From Nitrospirota bacterium (lineage in GTDB: Bacteria; Nitrospirota; Thermodesulfovibrionia; Thermodesulfovibrionales; JdFR-88), in assembly GCA_021789555.1 (NCBI GenBank), contig JAJYJK010000003.1, forward strand, positions 64,756 through 128,755: a stretch of 64,000 nt of DNA, written 5' to 3'. The translations under genes and the position numbers were made by a program. Every line of letters starts with the position of its first letter. The first letter of the stretch is position 1. Below, piece after piece: positions 60,083 through 64,000 of this stretch. Under the pieces are notes generated by a model that did no database searches, was not told the origin of the DNA, and worked only from the letters and a program-made list of their open reading frames with translations.

Positions 60083-61717
60083 GTGAAAAAGAAAATCCTC
60101 ATAGACGCCAAATATCCGGAAGAAAAGAGAGTCGCCATCATCGAGGCCGACCGCCTGGTCGACTTTTATGTGGAACTCGCCACGAAGGAGCATCTCAGGG
60201 GCAACATCTACAAGGGGACCATCGCGAGGGTCGAGCCCTCCCTGCAGGCGGTCTTTGTGGATTTCGGCCAGAAGAAAAACGGCTTCCTTCAGCTCCGCGA
60301 GATAAAGCCCGAGTATTTCGGCCCCGGCGGCAGGAACAGAAAGGTCCGCATGCAGGAGGTCTTTCAAAAGGGGCAGGAGCTGATTGTCCAGGTCGAGAAG
60401 GACCAGAGGGAGACCAAGGGCGCGAGCCTCACCACGTATATATCGCTGCCCGGCAGGTATATAGTCATGATGCCCGGCCAAAACAGGATCGGGATTTCCA
60501 GGAAGATAGGCGACGAGGACCGGCAGCGCCTGAAGCAGGCCTTCGGCACGCTTAAAGTGCCGGAGGACACGGGTTTCATCGTCCGCACGGCCGGCATCGA
60601 CAAGACCGCCGACGACCTCTCGAACGACCTGAAATACCTGACAAAGCTCTGGAACGAGATACAGAAGGAGGCCGCCAGCGTAAAGGCCCCGGCGCTTATT
60701 TACAAGGAGCAGGACATAGCCATAAGGACCGTGCGGGACTATCTCACGCCGGACGTGGAGGAGGTCCTTGTCGACGACCAGGAGACGTTCCGGAACATAA
60801 AGTCGTTTTTGAGGCGCACACTCCCCGGGCAGCGGAAGATAAACGTAAGGTACTACAAGGACAAGCGGCCCATCTTCGACCTCCATAACCTGGAGGACCA
60901 GATCGCCAAGATCAACGAGCGCTACGTCCATCTGCCCTCAAGGGGGTATCTCGTCTTCGACAGGACCGAGGCGCTTACCGCGATAGACGTGAATTCCGGC
61001 AGGAGCAGGAAAGAAAAGAACATCGAGCAGACGGCGCTTCGGACAAACCTGGAGGCCGCCGACGAGATAGCCAGGCAATTGAGGCTCAGGGACATGGGCG
61101 GGCTTGTGGTCATAGACTTTATCGACATGGAGGCCTCGAAAAACAGGAGGCAGGTGGAGGCCAGGCTGAAGGACGCCCTGCTTGCCGACAAGGCCCATAC
61201 GGACATAACCGGCATATCCAGGTTCGGGATAGTCGAGATGACCCGGGAGCGGATGAGGACGGCGTTCTTCGAGTCGGCCTACAGGAAATGCCCTACCTGC
61301 GAAGGCTCCGGCGTGCTGATGGCGGAGGAGATGGTCTCGCTTTCGGCCTTCCGGGAGATACACATGAAGGCCTCGAGGGGCGGGCTGGAGTTGATAGTCT
61401 GCCATATCCCCGTTGGGGGCGCGAATTACCTCTTGAACGAAAAAAGAGACGGGCTGATGAGGGTGGAAAAGGATTTCAAGATAAGGATAAACGTCATCGG
61501 CGACCCCTCCATCTTGCCCGGCCAGTACAAGATTGAAGTCCACAAGGCGAAGATAGAGGCCGAAAAGAAAGAGGCTGTGAGCCGTGAGAAAGAAGCGGGG
61601 GCCCCGCAGAGGCAGCAACCGCCGAGGGAACCGGTAAAAGAACCGGTAAAAACGGAAGAAAAAACGGAAGGACAGGAGCCGCCGGAGGAGCAAAAGAGTA
61701 CCGATGAAACGGGATGA
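60083..61717 (+). CDS. rng: Ribonuclease G/E
   Basis: A protein of 544 residues. An N-terminal S1-like domain (EHLRGNIYKGTIARVEPSLQ to FLQL) is followed by the RNase H-like catalytic core with Asp residues in TAIDVNSG and VVIDFIDME, and a zinc-link CPTCEGSG. The C-terminal about 50 residues are rich in Glu, Lys and Pro (KEPVKTEEKTEG). It cuts single-stranded RNA in rRNA maturation and mRNA decay. The GTG start follows a -10 box with almost no leader. Its length fits RNase G more than RNase E. Confidence 0.92.
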   Translation: MKKKILIDAKYPEEKRVAIIEADRLVDFYVELATKEHLRGNIYKGTIARVEPSLQAVFVDFGQKKNGFLQLREIKPEYFGPGGRNRKVRMQEVFQKGQELIVQVEKDQRETKGASLTTYISLPGRYIVMMPGQNRIGISRKIGDEDRQRLKQAFGTLKVPEDTGFIVRTAGIDKTADDLSNDLKYLTKLWNEIQKEAASVKAPALIYKEQDIAIRTVRDYLTPDVEEVLVDDQETFRNIKSFLRRTLPGQRKINVRYYKDKRPIFDLHNLEDQIAKINERYVHLPSRGYLVFDRTEALTAIDVNSGRSRKEKNIEQTALRTNLEAADEIARQLRLRDMGGLVVIDFIDMEASKNRRQVEARLKDALLADKAHTDITGISRFGIVEMTRERMRTAFFESAYRKCPTCEGSGVLMAEEMVSLSAFREIHMKASRGGLELIVCHIPVGGANYLLNEKRDGLMRVEKDFKIRINVIGDPSILPGQYKIEVHKAKIEAEKKEAVSREKEAGAPQRQQPPREPVKEPVKTEEKTEGQEPPEEQKSTDETG

Positions 61718-61874
61718 GGGCAATAAGTCAAATCCCGGAACCGGTAAAGAGGTGCAGCCGGAGACCGATGGGCAGTGCAGGTGCAAGGAAGTCTCAAAAA
61801 AGACGCCCCTGGAACTGCTGAAACTGATGTTGCAGGATTTCACTTTCCGGAAGAAAAAGAGGGGAGATAAATAA
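61704..61874 (+). CDS. Small basic protein overlapping the rng end (56 residues)
   Basis: It starts at an ATG 14 nt inside the end of rng and encodes 56 residues, with a polar N-terminus, a CRC Cys pair and a C-terminal segment TPLELLKLMLQDFTFRKKKR. The overlap implies coupled translation. The ordered, amphipathic C-terminus looks like real coding sequence. I do not recognise a named family. Confidence 0.5.
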   Translation: MKRDEGNKSNPGTGKEVQPETDGQCRCKEVSKKTPLELLKLMLQDFTFRKKKRGDK

Positions 61875-62041
61875 TTCTGAGTCGCCGGGTTTCCCCGCCT
61901 GAAGAGAAAAGAAGTTGGCGGCCATGGACGTTAGGACGTCATCCGGCGTACGTGGTATCCAGCCGGGGACCAGCGATTTCAGGGGTGAATTTATTGGCCC
62001 TCCGTCGAACAAAGGCCGATTTGGACAGGTTCCATTGAAGC

Positions 62042-62644
62042 ATGGGTGACTACGTATTATATCAGCCGCTTACGAGGGCTGACAGGATAACGGTCCTTCT
62101 TTACAGGGCCGGGGTTGCGCTTGCCGCTGTAACGCTTTCCGCCCTGGCTGCGTTTCTCGCATTGCACGGCCCGCTCGATGCCCGGACCTCATCCCTGTAC
62201 TTCGACTTCTTTCTCGCCGCGCTGTATTTTTCGGTGGGGCTTAGCGTCTTTTTCATCCACCTCTACATAGGCATTTTCAAGGAATACCTCAAAAGGCTCT
62301 ACTATCTGGCGCTCGTTACCCTGGCCCTCGTCGTCATGAAGGGAAACGGGGACGCCGCCTCCTATGTCTCCGGAGCGCATTTGGCGCTCTTGTTTCTGTT
62401 GCCGGCCGCCGGGTGCATGGCCTTCATTTGCGCCAAGGAGGCTTTCTGCTTCAGGCTCGTGGAAGGCTATCTGCTTGCGATTATAATGCCCCTTTATCTT
62501 ATTGCCCTGGGGGCGGGCGCTCTGGGCGAAGGCGCGGCGGCGCCGGGCCTTGTGCTTATTGCCGCGCTGTTTGACCTTTTTGCATTCAGGAAGGTCCTCA
62601 TGCCCATCCACGTGGACATCGGGGACAAATCCGCCTACAGGTAG
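62042..62644 (+). CDS. DUF2301-like integral membrane protein
   Basis: A protein of 200 residues with about six membrane segments and a short soluble N-terminus (MGDYVLYQPLTRADRITVLL). The pattern HLYIGIFKEYLKRLYYL, GCMAFICAKEAFCFRLVEGY and PIHVDIGDKSAYR matches the DUF2301 family as I recall it. Function unknown. It lies alone on the plus strand; the gap 61875-62041 shows no other gene. Confidence 0.6.
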   Translation: MGDYVLYQPLTRADRITVLLYRAGVALAAVTLSALAAFLALHGPLDARTSSLYFDFFLAALYFSVGLSVFFIHLYIGIFKEYLKRLYYLALVTLALVVMKGNGDAASYVSGAHLALLFLLPAAGCMAFICAKEAFCFRLVEGYLLAIIMPLYLIALGAGALGEGAAAPGLVLIAALFDLFAFRKVLMPIHVDIGDKSAYR

Positions 62645-62716
62645 CCGGCGGTTAATTTTCTCCTTTCTGCCTGCCCGGCTTGATATAAAATCGTGAAAAC
62701 CTGCGGATTCGTAATC

Positions 62717-64000
62717 CTACTGCGGGGTTGGGCCCAGGGTGACCTGCACGAAATCATCCGGGCGTATCCACTTCATGAAGGCGGATTGCACATCGGCCGC
62801 CGTCATCCGCCTGTAGCGCCCGTCGGCAAGCTCAGTCTCATTCAGCGGCAGCCCGTTTACGGAAAAACCAAGGAGGGTCTGGCCTATGCTGCGCACGCTC
62901 GACTCAGAAAGCTGCAGCCGCCTCAGGACGAGCGCCTTGTTCCGGATTAGCTCGCCTTTCGTTACGGGGGCGGAGCGCATCTGTTTAATGTCCCGTTCGA
63001 TGATGGCGCGGGCCGTGGATACTTTCTTTGGGTCGCAGGCATAGGCCACCAGGAACGCCGAGCGGGTGCGGCCCGCCTCAACCTGGGCCCCGACCGAGTA
63101 GACGAGCCCTGTCAATTCCCTGAGGTCGCGGTACAGCCTGCTTGCGTAAAAGCCCCCCGCCAGCACGCGCGTGCCAAGCTCCAGGGCATAATAATCCGGG
63201 CTCTTACGGGTAATGCCCAATGTCTGGGCCAGGGTGACATTGTCCTGGACCCGGCTTGGGTCCGGGACGACCGAGTAAGAGGGTTTGTTCGGCGGCACGG
63301 GCGGCAAGTCCGTCTCCGGCCTCGGCCCTGTTGCCTTCCAGCCCCCGAAATATCTGCCTATCACCGATTTTGCCTGCTCGGGCGTCACCCGCCCAATGAC
63401 GACTATGGTCGTTAAGTCGGGGCGAAACGAATTTTTAAAGTACGAACGGACGTCGTCAAGCTTTAGCGCCTCGGCCGTCCCCGGTGTGGCCTCGCGCAGC
63501 TTCGGGTCGCCCTCCGGGTAGAGACCGGCGCGGAGGCTCCGTGTGGCCAGATAGGTGGGGCTTTGAAGGAGCCCCTGAAGGGAACCGACGGTCTGTTTTC
63601 TCACCGCATTGAAGGGTTTTTCCCTGATGGCGGGCTGCAGCAGGTTTTGGGCCAGCAATTGCGCTCCCCTGTCGAAGTAATTGGCGAGGATTTCAAGCGA
63701 GAAGCTCGCCCCGCCGCTCTCGTCGGCCGCTATATCGTCAAGCGCCTTCTGAAAGGCCAGGCGGCCCAGTTTGCCCGCGCCGTAATGGAAAAGGCCGTTT
63801 AGCACCTGGGAGACCCCGTCTTTCCCCTTTGGCTCCTGGACGTATGGATCGTTTTTCACCTGCCCATAGATGCTGACCGTATTGCTTATCGATTCGGGCT
63901 GGACGATGAGGCGGAGCCCGTTTGCAAACGTGGTCGTCGCGGGGTGGACCGTCCCGGCAAAGGGCGCGGGCAGGGCGCCTGCCTTTGCGGCCCATCCGGG
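62717..64000 (-). CDS. M16 peptidase-like protein (5' end cut by window)
   Basis: The frame is open to base 64000, so the start lies outside. The visible 427 residues resemble the non-catalytic half of an M16 (pitrilysin/insulinase) protein: TTFANGLRLIVQPESISNTV, then FRPDLTTIVVIGRVTPEQA, LGTRVLAGGFYASRLYRDLR and LVYSVGAQVEAGR. No HxxEH zinc motif occurs where it would lie (the LFHYGAGKLG segment), so this is probably a HxxEH-lacking partner or C-terminal module. It is likely periplasmic. Confidence 0.8.
   Translation of the reverse strand, partial: PGWAAKAGALPAPFAGTVHPATTTFANGLRLIVQPESISNTVSIYGQVKNDPYVQEPKGKDGVSQVLNGLFHYGAGKLGRLAFQKALDDIAADESGGASFSLEILANYFDRGAQLLAQNLLQPAIREKPFNAVRKQTVGSLQGLLQSPTYLATRSLRAGLYPEGDPKLREATPGTAEALKLDDVRSYFKNSFRPDLTTIVVIGRVTPEQAKSVIGRYFGGWKATGPRPETDLPPVPPNKPSYSVVPDPSRVQDNVTLAQTLGITRKSPDYYALELGTRVLAGGFYASRLYRDLRELTGLVYSVGAQVEAGRTRSAFLVAYACDPKKVSTARAIIERDIKQMRSAPVTKGELIRNKALVLRRLQLSESSVRSIGQTLLGFSVNGLPLNETELADGRYRRMTAADVQSAFMKWIRPDDFVQVTLGPTPQ

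Noticed and set aside
1-64000. CRISPR arrays, rRNA and tRNA genes
   Set aside because: No regularly spaced direct repeats with unique spacers, and no rRNA- or tRNA-like segments, were recognised by eye. A covariance scan could still find a tRNA I missed.

Overview
The window reads as one contig from an uncultured, GC-rich anaerobic or respiratory bacterium. Evidence for a bacterium: a complete bacterial-type NADH dehydrogenase locus (nuoA to nuoN with a fused nuoCD), outer-membrane barrels (a BamA-like Omp85 protein), RNase G, UppP, a Pho box before pstS and a sigma-54-type promoter. Arg AGG and Ile ATA codons are frequent, and there are multihaem and split-Soret-like cytochromes. These hints fit Nitrospirota or Desulfobacterota-like lineages, but I cannot place it firmly. 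No rRNA, tRNA or CRISPR array was recognised. Both edges cut genes.

Layout. 1-7.7 kb: surface polysaccharide genes (membrane protein, flippase-like protein, two family 2 glycosyltransferases, polysaccharide deacetylase, UDP-sugar dehydrogenase). 8.0-10.3 kb: an orphan substrate-binding-like protein, a hypothetical protein and a four-haem cytochrome c. 10.3-24.0 kb, minus strand: a co-directional cluster of about 14 genes. In transcription order it holds a degenerate receiver protein, a methylcobamide:CoM methyltransferase-like protein, a carboxymuconolactone decarboxylase-like protein, a possible 55-residue protein, an MtrH-like methyltransferase, a second MtaA-like protein, a corrinoid protein, a QueG-like Fe-S protein, a corrinoid activase (RACE), a small conserved protein, a divergent FolD, HdrE-like and HdrD-like proteins, a cysteate-synthase-like enzyme and a fused sulfopyruvate decarboxylase (ComDE). 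24.5-28.9 kb: an M1 peptidase/ChaN/PDZ fusion, a universal stress protein and a SlyD-type isomerase. 29.3-44.4 kb: complex I. 44.6-51.7 kb: CapA-like protein, universal stress protein, UppP, PstS, an outer-membrane protein, a split-Soret-like cytochrome and a DUF2318 lipoprotein. 51.7-64 kb: a 3'-truncated family 1 glycosidase, two outer-membrane proteins, glucan phosphorylase with phosphoglucomutase, RNase G, a membrane protein and the end of an M16 peptidase-like protein.

The most interesting unit is 10.3-24.1 kb. Cysteate synthase and ComDE are two steps of the coenzyme M route known from Methanosarcina-type methanogens. Here they are coupled to HdrD/HdrE-like genes and share a cluster with two MtaA-like proteins that keep the His-x-Cys...Cys zinc site, a corrinoid protein and its activator. 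No methyl-CoM reductase is in the window. My inference is a bacterial corrinoid/CoM-linked methyl transfer pathway whose thiol or disulfide carrier feeds or draws electrons through HdrDE. The MtrH-like and FolD-like proteins would be a second outlet to a folate-type carrier. A perfect sigma-54 -24/-12 match lies just before the first gene, with paired palindromes upstream as candidate enhancer sites.

The window also carries several families of short dispersed hairpin repeats, some inside the operons, a nested palindrome within nuoM, and an 18-bp tandem repeat within nuoCD.
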